Origin: CBEULR01 sp965544035
GTDB lineage: Bacteria > Bacillota > Desulfotomaculia > Desulfotomaculales > Desulforudaceae
DNA length: 64,000 nucleotides
NCBI GenBank assembly: GCA_965544035.1
Contig: CBEULR010000007.1
Location: forward strand, 1-64,000
Reading direction: 5' to 3'
The stretch's first letter is position 1. Every line of letters starts with the position of its first letter. Positions 17,435 through 27,164 of this stretch are shown here, one piece after another. The position numbers and the translations under genes are program-made. Under the pieces are notes generated by a model, which saw only the letters and a program-made list of their open reading frames with translations, did not search any database and was not told where the DNA came from.

Positions 17435-17779
17435 TTAGCCGGGAGGCCACTTTAACTCGCGACCGGCAAGGAGATGGTAGTGAATGTGAAACACTACCTG
17501 TCCGGCACCTTCCCGGCAATTAGAGACCAAACGGAAACCCGACTCGGTCAAACCAAAGTCACGCGCCACCTGCACCGCCGCCTTGTGAAGCCTCCCCAGA
17601 ATCTGCTCATCCCCGTCTTCCATATCAAAGAATGTGGGAATGTGCTTCTTGGGAATCAGCAGAATATGGAAAGGAGCCTGCGGGTTAATATCCTTAAAGG
17701 CCAGGACATCCTCGTCCTCATACACCACATCGGCCGGGATTTCCTTGTTCACTATCTTGCAGAAGATACAGTCCTGCAC
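17435..17779 (-). CDS. HIT family protein (HinT-like nucleotide hydrolase)
   Basis: This 114-residue protein carries the histidine triad HIHYHLLAG near its C terminus, and CIFCKIVNKEIPADVVYED at its start, the zinc-linked N-terminal signature of HinT proteins. Members hydrolyse purine nucleoside phosphoramidates such as AMP-lysine. Between mtaB and rpsU is the usual position of this gene in Firmicutes. Length is normal. Confidence 0.93.
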   Translation of the reverse strand: MQDCIFCKIVNKEIPADVVYEDEDVLAFKDINPQAPFHILLIPKKHIPTFFDMEDGDEQILGRLHKAAVQVARDFGLTESGFRLVSNCREGAGQVVFHIHYHLLAGRELKWPPG

Positions 17780-17843
17780 GCAACCACCCCCTCTTGGGTT
17801 ATCCGCCTAGAAACAATTTGACACCGGCGGAGTTAATTCCTTC

Positions 17844-19157
17844 TTAATCATAAATTATTCCCGTTAAATTGCCGCGTTCAACAGATTTAATCGCTACTAG
17901 TGCTAATTTCCCGGCAAATTCGCCCTCTCCCTGGGCGACAACCCGTTGGTAATTTCCGGTATAACCGGTCCAGCGGCCATCCTCGGTCTTTTCTTCAAAT
18001 AATACCTCGACTATCTCGCCCAGATATCGCCGCGCAAATTCATTCTTCAATTTCCGCCCCAGCGCAATCATTTTCCGGCTGCGCTTTTCCTTTTCAGCCG
18101 ACGGCACCTGGTCGGGGTAGCGGGCCGCGGGTGTACCCTTGCGGGGCGAGTACTTGAACACGTGCAATCCCGCGAACGCCGTTTCTTCCACGAAAGCCAG
18201 ACTCTCGGCGAACTCTTCCCCGGTTTCGCCCGGAAAACCGACCATCACGTCGGTGGTGATCGCCACATCGGGAATCCGCCGCCGGACGGCATCCACCAGG
18301 AGCGCGAATTCGCCCGTGTCGTAGCGCCGCTTCATCCGCTTCAGCACCGCATCACTACCGCTCTGCAGCGGGATGTGCAGGTGCGGACAGACGGTGGGCT
18401 GGGTCGCCATGACCTCGAGCAGCTCCGGTTCGATGTCGGCCGGTTCGACCGAACTGAGACGGAGGCGGAGCAGGCCGGGCACCGCGGCCACCCGTGCCAC
18501 CAGATCGGCCAGTGTGCCCTCTTCCGGGCAGTCGCGCCCGTACGCACCCAGATGGGTTCCGGTCAGCACGATCTCGCGGAAGCCCAGCCCGACCAGACGT
18601 TCGGCCTCGGCCACCGTCCTGGCGAGCGGCCTCGACCGCAGGGGACCGCGGGCGTAGGGTACGATGCAGTAGGTGCAGAAATCACGGCAGCCCTCCTGCA
18701 CCTTGATGTAGGCCCGGGTCCGGTCCTGACCGGCCGCCGGGATTTCCTCGAATGCACCGACCTCTTCAATATCCTGCACCAGTGTGCGCAGGCCGCGCTT
18801 TTCAGCCGCTTCCTCCACCATATCGACCAGACGCTCCCGCCCGGCGGTTCCCACCACCACATCGACGCCCTCGATCGCCGCCACCTCATCGCAGGACACC
18901 TGGGCGTAGCATCCGGTGACGACGACGACCGCCTCGGGGTTGTTACGGACCGCGCGGCGGATCATCTGCCGCGACTTCCGGTCACCGATGTTGGTCACCG
19001 TGCAGGTGTTGACCACGTAAACATCGGCCGGTTCCTCGAAGGGCACGACCTCATATCCGCGGTCGATGAACAACCCGGCCAGACTCTGTGTGTCATACTG
19101 GTTTACTTTGCAGCCCAGGGTGTGAAAGGCTACCGTCTTCAGCCCATCTCCCCCCAT
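17844..19157 (-). CDS. mtaB: tRNA (t6A37) methylthiotransferase MtaB
   Basis: The 437-residue radical-SAM enzyme adds a methylthio group to t6A37 of tRNA. The N-terminal UPF0004 domain starts TLGCKVNQYDTQSLAG and supplies three cysteines for one cluster. The radical-SAM motif is CRDFCTYCIVPYARG (near residue 155), and a TRAM-like domain ends the protein. The GCKVNQYD signature separates MtaB from MiaB and RimO. It overlaps rsmE by 19 bp. The ATG start lacks a clearly placed Shine-Dalgarno; translational coupling is likely. Confidence 0.95.
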   Translation of the reverse strand: MGGDGLKTVAFHTLGCKVNQYDTQSLAGLFIDRGYEVVPFEEPADVYVVNTCTVTNIGDRKSRQMIRRAVRNNPEAVVVVTGCYAQVSCDEVAAIEGVDVVVGTAGRERLVDMVEEAAEKRGLRTLVQDIEEVGAFEEIPAAGQDRTRAYIKVQEGCRDFCTYCIVPYARGPLRSRPLARTVAEAERLVGLGFREIVLTGTHLGAYGRDCPEEGTLADLVARVAAVPGLLRLRLSSVEPADIEPELLEVMATQPTVCPHLHIPLQSGSDAVLKRMKRRYDTGEFALLVDAVRRRIPDVAITTDVMVGFPGETGEEFAESLAFVEETAFAGLHVFKYSPRKGTPAARYPDQVPSAEKEKRSRKMIALGRKLKNEFARRYLGEIVEVLFEEKTEDGRWTGYTGNYQRVVAQGEGEFAGKLALVAIKSVERGNLTGIIYD

Positions 19158-19885
19158 TCATACAGGACAAGGGCGGCCACCACCGGACCGGCCGTTTCAG
19201 TGCGCAGCAGGCGCGGTCCGAGCGTCACGCAATGGGCACCGTGCGCCCGGGCGGCCTCGGCTTCCGCTTCGGTGAAACCGCCTTCCGGCCCGATAAAGAT
19301 GTAGACATCGGGCACGGCGGGCTGTGCGCGTAGCACGGCCTGCAGCGGAGTCCGCCTCTCCTCTTCCCAGGGAAAGAGGAGCAGAGCGCCGGCGGGCACA
19401 GCCTCCAAAACCTCGCTCAGGGTCATCACCGGCAGGATCTCCGGCACTATCGCCCGGAAGGCCTGCTCGGCGGCCGAAACGGCGATCCGCCGCCAGCGCT
19501 CGCGCTTCTTATCCGCGCGTTCCCCGCCGGTGCGCACCACGGCCCGCTCGGAGGCCAGCGGGATGATCCGGCTGACCCCGATCTCGGTCGCTTTCTGCAC
19601 CACGTAATCCATCTTGTCGGCCTTGGGCAGTCCCTGCACCAGGGTAATCTTTACCCCCGGTTCGCCCGTGGCCGGAATGCGTTCCTCAATGACGGCCGAA
19701 ACACCATCCCGCGTCTCCTTCTCGATCCGGGCGCGAAAGGCGCCGCCCTTCCCGTCAAGCGCGACCAGCTCCGCCCCAGGTCCCAGGCGCAGCACGCGGG
19801 TCAGATGCCGCGCGGCCGCACCTGTGATCTGCACGTGGCCGTCCTCCCGGTTTTCCGGGTCGATGAATACGCGCGGTATCCTCAT
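19139..19885 (-). CDS. rsmE: 16S rRNA (uracil1498-N3)-methyltransferase RsmE
   Basis: The 248-residue SPOUT methyltransferase modifies U1498 of 16S rRNA. Typical segments are GAAARHLTRVLRL near the N terminus, LVQGLPKADKMDYVVQKATEIGV in the middle, and the knot IFIGPEGGFTEAE followed by LGPRLLRTETA. The ATG at 19885 overlaps the prmA stop by 4 bp; the longer frame reaching 19912 starts inside prmA. Gene order prmA-rsmE-mtaB is conserved in Firmicutes. Confidence 0.96.
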   Translation of the reverse strand: MRIPRVFIDPENREDGHVQITGAAARHLTRVLRLGPGAELVALDGKGGAFRARIEKETRDGVSAVIEERIPATGEPGVKITLVQGLPKADKMDYVVQKATEIGVSRIIPLASERAVVRTGGERADKKRERWRRIAVSAAEQAFRAIVPEILPVMTLSEVLEAVPAGALLLFPWEEERRTPLQAVLRAQPAVPDVYIFIGPEGGFTEAEAEAARAHGAHCVTLGPRLLRTETAGPVVAALVLYEWGEMG

Positions 19886-20751
19886 TCTCTGATCCCCACC
19901 AGTGCAACCCAATCCTTGACCTCTGTGGAGTCGATCAATTTGAACCCTTCGGCGGCCATGGCCTGCAGCACCTCATCCTTTTTCGGGCTGCTTATGCCGC
20001 CGACGATCAGGATACCGCCGGGAACCAGTCGGGTGCGGGCCGCCGGCAGCAGCCGGATGATCACCTCGGCCACGATGTTGGCCACAATCAGATCGGCAGG
20101 CTTGTCCAGCCGGTCGAGCAGGTCGCCCAGGCCGACCTCGATCCGGTCGGCGAGCCCGTTTTGGACAATGTTCTCACCCGCCACCCGTACCGCCATCGGA
20201 TCCTCATCCACGGCGTAAACCCGTCCCGCACCGAGCAGGGCGGCCGCGATGGAGAGGATCCCTGAACCGGTGCCGACGTCATACACCCGCATTCCGGGAC
20301 GGAGGTATTTCTCCAAAAACTCCATGCAGGCGGCCGTGGTGGGGTGGGTCCCACAGCCGAAGGCCATTCCGGGATCAAGCTCAATCACCAGGTCGCCGGG
20401 GGCGGCCTGCACTTGCTCCCAAGTGGGTTTCACCAGCAGGCGCCGTCCGACGCGAAAGGGCTTGTAGTGTTCACGCCACGTAACGGCCCAGTCCTCGTTT
20501 TCCACCTCGCCCAGCTCAAAACGCACGGCTTCGCCGGCGATGGCGGTGATCCGCCGCCTGATGCTCTCCAGCTGCGCCCGGTAATCACCCTCCTGCGCCA
20601 GGTAGGCTTTGATCCTTACCGGGCCGGAACGGAAAGAAGCGGGTTCATCCACCTGAATCCCGCTCCCCGCCTCATAAAACACGTTGCCCACGGCATCGGC
20701 GTGCTCGGCCGGCACGTGAACGGTAATCTCGGTCCATCGCAACACGATCAC
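19882..20751 (-). CDS. prmA: Ribosomal protein L11 methyltransferase
   Basis: This 289-residue SAM-dependent enzyme trimethylates ribosomal protein L11. The SAM-binding motif is VYDVGTGSGILSIAAA (near residues 155-170), preceded by DPGMAFGCGTHPTT, which is specific to PrmA, and followed by VANIVAEV. It lies 12 bp downstream of dnaJ in the heat-shock operon. Length is normal. Confidence 0.96.
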   Translation of the reverse strand: MIVLRWTEITVHVPAEHADAVGNVFYEAGSGIQVDEPASFRSGPVRIKAYLAQEGDYRAQLESIRRRITAIAGEAVRFELGEVENEDWAVTWREHYKPFRVGRRLLVKPTWEQVQAAPGDLVIELDPGMAFGCGTHPTTAACMEFLEKYLRPGMRVYDVGTGSGILSIAAALLGAGRVYAVDEDPMAVRVAGENIVQNGLADRIEVGLGDLLDRLDKPADLIVANIVAEVIIRLLPAARTRLVPGGILIVGGISSPKKDEVLQAMAAEGFKLIDSTEVKDWVALVGIRE

Positions 20752-20763
20752 TCCCCGGCTTTT

Positions 20764-21927
20764 CTAGCCGATGAAGGCATCCTTCACCTTTCCGAAAAAG
20801 CCTTTATCATCTTTACCGGGCTTCTTCTTGTGCCCGGAAACAGTCCCGCTCTTGCCCTTCAGGGTCTTGTCGAAAGCCAGCAGCAGTTCCTTCTGCTGCT
20901 GGGACAGCTTGGTCGGCGTGACCACGGTTACCCGGACCATCTGGTCACCGCGCCCGCGCCCGTTCAGGTAGGGAACCCCTCTCCCGCGCAAGCGGAATAT
21001 GGTGTCGGTCTGCGTTCCCTCGGGAATCTTGAAGGTGGCCCTGCCTTCCAGCGTGGGCACCTCGACCTCGTCGCCGAGGGCGGCCTGCGCGAAACTGATC
21101 GGCAGTTCCATGATGATGTTGTTCCCGTCACGCTCGAAAACCTCATGCGGGCGCACCGAGATGTACACGTACAGGTCGCCGGGCGGGCCTCCGCGAAGGC
21201 CCGGCTCGCCCTCACCGACCAGACGCAGCCGGTATTCATCGTCCACTCCGGCCGGGACTTTAACAGTCACGTTCCGGGTGCGGCGCACGTATCCCGTGCC
21301 GCGGCATTCCCGGCAGGGCTTCTCGATGATGCGGCCCTCCCCGCGGCAGCGGTCGCACGTTCTGGTCTGCATTATCCGGCCGAACGGCGTGGACTGCACA
21401 AAGCTCACCTGTCCCTGCCCGTTGCACTGCGGGCAGGTCACCGGTGAGCTGCCGGGCGACGCGCCCGTACCCTCACAGTTGTCACAGCGTTCGTTCCGCG
21501 GAATGCGGATTTCCTTCTCCACCCCGAATACGGCCTCTTTGAAATCCAGTTCCATATTGTAGCGCACGTCCTGGCCCCGCTGCGGCCCGTAGCGGGAACG
21601 TGCGCCCCCGCCGCCAAAGAACATCGAAAACAGGTCCTCAAAGCCGCCCATGTCGAAACCGGCGCTGCGGAAATCAAAGTTGCTGAAGTCGAAGCCCTGC
21701 CCGTTCTGACCGGCATGGCCGAACCGGTCATACTGCGCCCGGCGGTTGGCGTCGCTCAGGACGGCGTAGGCCTCGGCCACTTCCTTAAACTTTTCGGCAG
21801 CGTTCGGATCGTTCCGGTTGGCATCGGGGTGGTACTTCCGCGCCAGTGAACGATAAGCCTTTTTTATCTCTTCCGTAGAAGCGTCTCGAGACACTCCGAG
21901 TACCTCGTAGTAGTCCCGCTTGCTCAT
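20764..21927 (-). CDS. dnaJ: Co-chaperone DnaJ
   Basis: The 387-residue J-protein stimulates DnaK ATPase and delivers unfolded clients. Domains in order are the J domain with its HPD motif ([11 protein letters not shown]), a glycine/phenylalanine-rich stretch, four CxxCxGxG-type zinc motifs ([32 protein letters not shown]), and the C-terminal client-binding region. All four zinc motifs are intact. It follows dnaK by about 60 bp. Regulation is expected from the HrcA/CIRCE site ahead of hrcA. Confidence 0.98.
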   Translation of the reverse strand: MSKRDYYEVLGVSRDASTEEIKKAYRSLARKYHPDANRNDPNAAEKFKEVAEAYAVLSDANRRAQYDRFGHAGQNGQGFDFSNFDFRSAGFDMGGFEDLFSMFFGGGGARSRYGPQRGQDVRYNMELDFKEAVFGVEKEIRIPRNERCDNCEGTGASPGSSPVTCPQCNGQGQVSFVQSTPFGRIMQTRTCDRCRGEGRIIEKPCRECRGTGYVRRTRNVTVKVPAGVDDEYRLRLVGEGEPGLRGGPPGDLYVYISVRPHEVFERDGNNIIMELPISFAQAALGDEVEVPTLEGRATFKIPEGTQTDTIFRLRGRGVPYLNGRGRGDQMVRVTVVTPTKLSQQQKELLLAFDKTLKGKSGTVSGHKKKPGKDDKGFFGKVKDAFIG

Positions 21928-21987
21928 GCAAAAATCACCTAATCCATATTATGAGTTACAGGGGAGGCACGCCTCCCCTGCTCCATT

Positions 21988-23841
21988 CTACTTCACTTCG
22001 AAATCGGCGTCCACCGTCTTATCCTTCTTATCCCCGTCGGCCTGCCCGCCGGCTTCACCGCCTGCGGCCCCGGCCTCCGGTCCGGGCTGTCCCTGCTGCG
22101 CCTGCTGGGCCTGCTGCTGGTACATTGCCGTGGTGATTGCGTACAGCGGCTTGGTCATTTCTTCAACCTTCTGCTTGATCTTTTCGATATCGTCGCCCTT
22201 CAGCGCCTCACGCAGCTCTTCCATCGCCTTCTCCAGTTCCTGCACCTGCGCTGCATCGGCCTTGTCGCGGAAATCCTTCAACGTCTTCTCGGCCTGGTAA
22301 AGCATGGAGTCGGCGTTGTTTCGCGCCTCCGCTTCTTCCTTGCGCTTGCGGTCCTCTTCGGCGTATTTCTCCGCGTCCTTGATCATCCGTTCGATCTCGT
22401 CTTCCTTCAGCCCGGTCGAATCGGTCAGGGTGATGCTCTGGGCCTTGCCGGTGCTCAGATCCTTGGCCGACACGTTGACGATCCCGTTGACGTCGATGTC
22501 GAAGGTGACCTCAATCTGCGGCACCCCACGCGGAGCGGGCGGGATACCCGTCAGGTGGAAGCGCCCCAGCGAACGGTTGCCGGCCGCCATCTGCCGCTCG
22601 CCCTGCAGGACATGGATCTCGACGGACGGCTGGTTGTCGGCCGCCGTGCTGAAGATCTGGCTCTTGGAGGTCGGAATGGTCGTGTTCCGCTCGATGATCT
22701 TGGTGAACACCCCGCCCAGCGTCTCGATACCCAGGGAAAGCGGGGTGACGTCCAGAAGCACGATGTCGTCGACCTCTCCGGCCAGCACACCGGCCTGAAT
22801 GGCCGCACCCAGCGCCACACACTCGTCGGGGTTGATGCCCTTGTGCGGATCCTTGCCGAAAAACCGCTTCACGGCCTCCTGCACACTCGGCATCCGGGTG
22901 GCGCCGCCCACCAGGAGTATCTTGTCAATATCCTTGGGTTCCAGTCCCGCATCGGCCATCGCCTGCCGGGTGGGGCCCATCGTCGCCTCGATCAGGTCGG
23001 CGGTCAGTTCTTCGAACTTGGCCCGCGAAACAGTGATGTCCAGGTGTTTGGGACCTTCGGCATCGGCCGTGATGAACGGCAGGTTGACGTTGGTCGACAT
23101 CACCGAGGAGAGCTCGACCTTGGCCTTCTCGGCCGCCTCTTTCAGGCGCTGCATCGCCATCTTGTCCTTGCGCAGGTCGATGCCGTTTTCCTTCTTGAAC
23201 TCATCGGCCAGATAATCCATCAGGCGCTGGTCGAAATCATCACCGCCCAGCCGGTTGTTCCCGCTGGTGGCCTTAACCTCAAACACGCCGTCGCCCAGTT
23301 CCAGGATGGACACGTCGAAAGTGCCGCCGCCCAGGTCGAAGACGAGGATCGTCTGGTCTTCTCCCTTTTCCAGGCCGTAGGCCAGCGAAGCCGCCGTCGG
23401 CTCGTTGATGATCCGCAGCACTTCCAGACCCGCGATCTTACCGGCGTCCTTGGTCGCCTGACGCTGGGCGTCGCTGAAATAGGCCGGCACCGTGATGACG
23501 GCTTTGTCCACCTTGCCGCCCAGGTAGGCCTCGGCATCGGCTTTCAGTTTGGCGAGAATCATCGCCGATATTTCCTGCGGAGTATAGTCTTTACCGTCAA
23601 TCGTCACCTTGTGGTCGGTGCCCATGTACCTCTTAATAGAAACCACCGTACGGTCCGGGTTGGATACGGCCTGCCGCTTGGCAATCTGCCCCACCAGCCG
23701 TTCACCGGACTTCGAAAAACCCACCACCGAAGGCGTGGTCCGCGCGCCCTCTGCGTTCGGAATTACTACGGCTTCGCCGCCTTCCATCACGGCCACGCAA
23801 GAGTTGGTGGTGCCCAGATCAATTCCGATTACCTTGCTCAT
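21988..23841 (-). CDS. dnaK: Hsp70 chaperone DnaK
   Basis: This is a 617-residue Hsp70. [18 protein letters not shown] opens the ATPase domain, with DLGGGTFD and a further phosphate-binding loop (LVGGATRMP) later. The substrate domain follows after [13 protein letters not shown], and the end is a Gln/Gly-rich tail. The ATG at 23841 has AGGAGG 11 nt upstream; the longer frame to 23868 is unlikely. It lies 16 bp after grpE. Confidence 0.98.
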   Translation of the reverse strand: MSKVIGIDLGTTNSCVAVMEGGEAVVIPNAEGARTTPSVVGFSKSGERLVGQIAKRQAVSNPDRTVVSIKRYMGTDHKVTIDGKDYTPQEISAMILAKLKADAEAYLGGKVDKAVITVPAYFSDAQRQATKDAGKIAGLEVLRIINEPTAASLAYGLEKGEDQTILVFDLGGGTFDVSILELGDGVFEVKATSGNNRLGGDDFDQRLMDYLADEFKKENGIDLRKDKMAMQRLKEAAEKAKVELSSVMSTNVNLPFITADAEGPKHLDITVSRAKFEELTADLIEATMGPTRQAMADAGLEPKDIDKILLVGGATRMPSVQEAVKRFFGKDPHKGINPDECVALGAAIQAGVLAGEVDDIVLLDVTPLSLGIETLGGVFTKIIERNTTIPTSKSQIFSTAADNQPSVEIHVLQGERQMAAGNRSLGRFHLTGIPPAPRGVPQIEVTFDIDVNGIVNVSAKDLSTGKAQSITLTDSTGLKEDEIERMIKDAEKYAEEDRKRKEEAEARNNADSMLYQAEKTLKDFRDKADAAQVQELEKAMEELREALKGDDIEKIKQKVEEMTKPLYAITTAMYQQQAQQAQQGQPGPEAGAAGGEAGGQADGDKKDKTVDADFEVK

Positions 23842-23857
23842 GGTTATATACCTCCTG

Positions 23858-24448
23858 CTATTCGGCATGTTTGTTTACCCGGACCATGGCCGGGCGCAAT
23901 ACTTTACCCTTGTAATAGTATCCGCGGCGAAGTTCCTCAACCACAATGTTGTCGGGTTTTTCGGAATCCTCAACCCGTTCCACGCAATCGTGGCACTCAG
24001 GATCAAAATTCGTGCCCTCGCTGGTCATTGATTCCAGACCCTGTTCGGCCAGGACATCCTCCAACTGCCGGTAGATCATGCGCACCCCGGCCACAAAGCT
24101 GTCCAGATCGTTACCGGGTGCCGACAGCGCCCGGTCAAAGTTGTCAAGCACGGGCAGGAGCGCGCTCACCACATCCTCCGAAGCCTGCCGGAACCATTCC
24201 TCCTTTTCCTTCCGGGTCCGCCGACGGAAGTTGTCAAAATCGGCGTGCAGACGCAGCAGGCGCCCGCGGCATTCCTCCAGCTGTTCCTGTTCCTTGGCGA
24301 GCATCTCCCGCAGGGCATCCGGGTCGGACGGCAGCGTCTCCGCCTCAGGTTCGGCCCCGGCTCCGCCATCGGAAACACCGGGTTGCGGTCCGCCGTCTGC
24401 CGGACTCACCTCCGGCATGTCCCTGAGATCTCTTTCCTGCTCAGTCAT
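23858..24448 (-). CDS. grpE: Nucleotide exchange factor GrpE
   Basis: The 196-residue product is GrpE, the dimeric factor that releases ADP from DnaK. The long N-terminal coiled coil ([30 protein letters not shown]) and the C-terminal beta-domain motif [19 protein letters not shown] are characteristic. The ATG at 24448 overlaps the chaperonin stop by 8 bp, so the two are coupled. The first 40 residues are acidic and low-complexity, as usual. Confidence 0.96.
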   Translation of the reverse strand: MTEQERDLRDMPEVSPADGGPQPGVSDGGAGAEPEAETLPSDPDALREMLAKEQEQLEECRGRLLRLHADFDNFRRRTRKEKEEWFRQASEDVVSALLPVLDNFDRALSAPGNDLDSFVAGVRMIYRQLEDVLAEQGLESMTSEGTNFDPECHDCVERVEDSEKPDNIVVEELRRGYYYKGKVLRPAMVRVNKHAE

Positions 24449-26012
24449 CGCTATTCGTCCCCTTGTTCTCTTCTGAAGAATCCTCACGCTTCTTAATTAT
24501 GGTGTCGATGCGCAGGATGGCCTCGGCGATCTCTCCGGCCGCCTTGAGCGCGTGCGTCTTAACCAGCGCCGGATCAACCACTCCCGCCTCCATCATATCC
24601 ACAACCTGCCCGGTGTCGGTATCGATGCCCAGTGCCGGTGAATCCTGTTCAGCCTGCGCGGAGACGGCATCGCCGATCTTCTCCAGCGGGTTGAACCCGG
24701 CATTGGCGATGATCTGGGCCATCGGGCGCTTCAAAGCCTCGACCACGCAGTCCACGCCGTGGGCGGCCATCCCTTTTACGCTGGGCCGCATGCGTTCCAC
24801 CTGCCGGGCGATCCAGAGCTCAAGCGTCCCGCCTCCGGGCACCACGCCGCTCTTGAAGGCCGCCTGCACCGCCCCGGCGGCGTCCTTGGCGATCCGTTCC
24901 CGCTCGTCGACCACCTCTTCGGTGGCCGCGCCGACGAGAATGGTGGACATCGGTTTTCCGGCACCGCCCCGCAACCGGATCTGCTCCAGCTTTTCGTCTT
25001 CCTCAACCAGTTCGACCCGCCCCAGACAGGCGGCCAGTTCCTCCACCGGCTTTTTCAGTCCGGTCCGTTTAATCATCTTCGCTCCGGTATGCTCGGCCGC
25101 CCGGCGCAGTTCCTTGTGCAGCACCCGCTGGACGACCATCACCCCGGCGTCGGTCAAAATCTCCTCCGCTGTGTCGGACACGCCGCGGTCGGCCAGCACC
25201 AGGCCGACCCCCAGGTCTACCAGCTTGTGTATATTCGCCCGGAACTCATCCTGCAGCGCGATATAACGCGCAAAACCCGACTCCGTGCCCAGGGCCTCGT
25301 CCTCCACCTCTTCCGGTTCCAGGGCGTCATCCACCACCAGCACCTTGGCCGCTTCCAACCGGTCGGGCATCTGGCGGTTCATCCGCTGTTTATTGATCAC
25401 CGTGCCGAGAAACACCTCGTTCTCCGCCCCTTCCCGGGCGAGAACGGTGTCGGCCAGTTTAAAATTGCGCTCGCGCAGCTTTTCCGCACCCACCATCGCC
25501 GCGGCTTCGGCCACCAGATCGGCGATATCGGCGTGTTCGCGTCCGGCCACCAGCGCCACCTGCCGCAGACGGGGGTCCTGCAGACCCTCAACCGACACGG
25601 TGTTGTCCGCAATCAGCTGCAGGGCATGACGCAGACCGATCCGCATGCCCTCGATGATCCGCGACACGGGCACGCCGCGCGCCACCAATTCAACGCCGGT
25701 TGAAACCATCTGACCGGCCATGATGGTGGCCGTGGTCGTGCCGTCACCCACTTCTTCCTCCTGGGCTTTGGCGATGTTGATCACCATCCGGGCTGCCGGA
25801 TGGGTGGCCTCCATGCGGGTCAGGATAGTCACCCCGTCATTGGTGATGATCACATCCCCAAACCGGTCCACCAGCATGGTGTCCAAACCCTTGGGGCCCA
25901 GAGTGCCCTCCACAGCCGAAGCAATCGCCCGCACGGCGGCGGCGTTGGTGGCCAGGGCCCCCATCCGCTCCTTGACCTCGGAACCCTGGACGGCCTGTTG
26001 CTTGAGACTCAA
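24441..26012 (-). CDS. Archaeal-type (group II/III) chaperonin
   Basis: The 523-residue protein resembles thermosome/CCT chaperonins rather than GroEL. It has EGTLGPKGLDTMLVDRFGD near residue 35, ITNDGVTIL, the ATP-site motif VGDGTTTA near residue 88, a group II-type apical segment, and VVPGGGTLELWIARQV near residue 396; it lacks the GroEL Gly-Gly-Met tail. Bacterial members, called group III, are known in Firmicutes such as Carboxydothermus hydrogenoformans, also within the dnaK operon. It would form a ring folding chamber with a built-in lid and need no GroES. It lies between hrcA and grpE under the CIRCE promoter. Confidence 0.95.
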   Translation of the reverse strand: MSLKQQAVQGSEVKERMGALATNAAAVRAIASAVEGTLGPKGLDTMLVDRFGDVIITNDGVTILTRMEATHPAARMVINIAKAQEEEVGDGTTTATIMAGQMVSTGVELVARGVPVSRIIEGMRIGLRHALQLIADNTVSVEGLQDPRLRQVALVAGREHADIADLVAEAAAMVGAEKLRERNFKLADTVLAREGAENEVFLGTVINKQRMNRQMPDRLEAAKVLVVDDALEPEEVEDEALGTESGFARYIALQDEFRANIHKLVDLGVGLVLADRGVSDTAEEILTDAGVMVVQRVLHKELRRAAEHTGAKMIKRTGLKKPVEELAACLGRVELVEEDEKLEQIRLRGGAGKPMSTILVGAATEEVVDERERIAKDAAGAVQAAFKSGVVPGGGTLELWIARQVERMRPSVKGMAAHGVDCVVEALKRPMAQIIANAGFNPLEKIGDAVSAQAEQDSPALGIDTDTGQVVDMMEAGVVDPALVKTHALKAAGEIAEAILRIDTIIKKREDSSEENKGTNSDD

Positions 26013-26031
26013 TACGGTATCCTCCTTAATA

Positions 26032-27063
26032 CTACGAACGGTACAGCTTGCTCAGCGTCCGGGACAGATTGGCCGTGAGGTACTCCACCACACTCACCGC
26101 CTTGGCGTACTGCATGCGGGTGGGGCCCAGGACGGCGATTGTGCCCATGCGCTGTCCGTCCACTTCGTAACTCGCACTGACCATACTGCAGTTCTGCATC
26201 TCATCGCAGGCCAGCTCGGATCCGATGCGCACATTGACCCCGGGTTGGTCCTGCTCGGAAAGCAGGTCGCACAGCAGATCCTCCTGCTCAAGCAGCCCCA
26301 GCAGCGTCTTGACCTTCTCCACGTTGTTGAACTCGGGTTCATTCAGAATGTTGAAAATCCCGCCTAGGTAAATTCTGTCCTCTTTGGACCGGCTGCTATC
26401 CTCGATCAGATCCATTATCATGGCCACCAGACTCTTATGGCGCAGCAGTTCCACGTATATCTCACGGATGATCGTCAATTTGAGGTCGGCCATATGCGAA
26501 CCGGTAACCTTCGCGTTGATCACCTTGGATATGGTCTCCAGGTCTTCGGCGGTCAGATCGGGGGGCAGCGGCATAATACGATGCTGCACAATCCCCGGCT
26601 CCAGAATCACCAGAAGCATCGCCTGCCCCTGCCCCATCGGCACCAGCTGAATATGCCGGAGCGGATTGCGTCCGGTGCACGGATTGGCCACCAGGGCGGC
26701 GTAGCTGCTGAGCTGTGACAGTAGCCGGCCGGTACGCTGGATGACCTCGGAGATCATCTTGACCTTTTGTTCAAAGCTGACCCTGACCAGTTCCTTTTCA
26801 TCCTCGCTCAGTTCGGCCGGCTGCATCAGATGATCGACGTAGTAACGGTATCCCTGATGGGACGGCACACGCCCCGCCGAAGTATGCGGTTGTTCGAGAT
26901 AGCCCATCTCCTCCAGATCGGCCATCTCGTTCCGAATCGTCGCCGGGCTCACCCCAAGATTGTATTTCCGCGATAGCGTACGCGAGCCCACAGGCTCGGC
27001 GGTGGTGATAAAATCATGGACGATGGCCCAGAGAACCTTCTTCTTGCGTTCATCTAAAACCAT
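26032..27063 (-). CDS. hrcA: Heat-inducible transcription repressor HrcA
   Basis: The 343-residue HrcA represses heat-shock genes by binding CIRCE. It has an N-terminal winged helix (PVGSRTLSRKYNLGVSPATIRNEMADLEEMGYL, near 25-55), SAGRVPSHQGYRYYVDHL, and a GAF-like core ending in LGPTRMQYAKAVSVVEYL. I prefer the ATG at 27063, which lies 8 nt after GGAG; the ATG two codons earlier lies only 2 nt after it. The adjacent CIRCE indicates autorepression of the whole operon. Confidence 0.97.
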   Translation of the reverse strand: MVLDERKKKVLWAIVHDFITTAEPVGSRTLSRKYNLGVSPATIRNEMADLEEMGYLEQPHTSAGRVPSHQGYRYYVDHLMQPAELSEDEKELVRVSFEQKVKMISEVIQRTGRLLSQLSSYAALVANPCTGRNPLRHIQLVPMGQGQAMLLVILEPGIVQHRIMPLPPDLTAEDLETISKVINAKVTGSHMADLKLTIIREIYVELLRHKSLVAMIMDLIEDSSRSKEDRIYLGGIFNILNEPEFNNVEKVKTLLGLLEQEDLLCDLLSEQDQPGVNVRIGSELACDEMQNCSMVSASYEVDGQRMGTIAVLGPTRMQYAKAVSVVEYLTANLSRTLSKLYRS

Positions 27064-27078
27064 TTCCATCGCTCCTTA

Positions 27079-27105
27079 TTAGCACTCTCCTCAGGTGAGT
27101 GCTAA
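27079..27105 (-). promoter_or_regulatory. CIRCE operator
   Basis: TTAGCACTC, 9 nt, GAGTGCTAA: a perfect match to the CIRCE inverted repeat bound by HrcA, 15 bp ahead of the chosen hrcA start and just downstream of the -10 box. Confidence 0.98.
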
Positions 27106-27114
27106 CCTAATGAT

Positions 27115-27143
27115 AAGATAGCACCGTACCCTATATTTGTCAA
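27115..27143 (-). promoter_or_regulatory. Sigma-A promoter of the hrcA-dnaK operon
   Basis: The minus strand reads TTGACA (27138-27143), 17 nt, TATCTT (27115-27120). The -35 is perfect, and the predicted start site falls at the edge of the CIRCE element, the usual layout. Confidence 0.85.
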
Positions 27144-27164
27144 ACAAAAGATGCGCTCTCGGCT

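Noticed and set aside
18162..19304. 380-codon open frame antisense to mtaB
   Set aside because: Shadow of the mtaB coding strand.
22555..24426. 623-codon open frame antisense to dnaK and grpE
   Set aside because: High-GC shadow frame; the opposite strand encodes textbook DnaK and GrpE with correct ribosome-binding sites.
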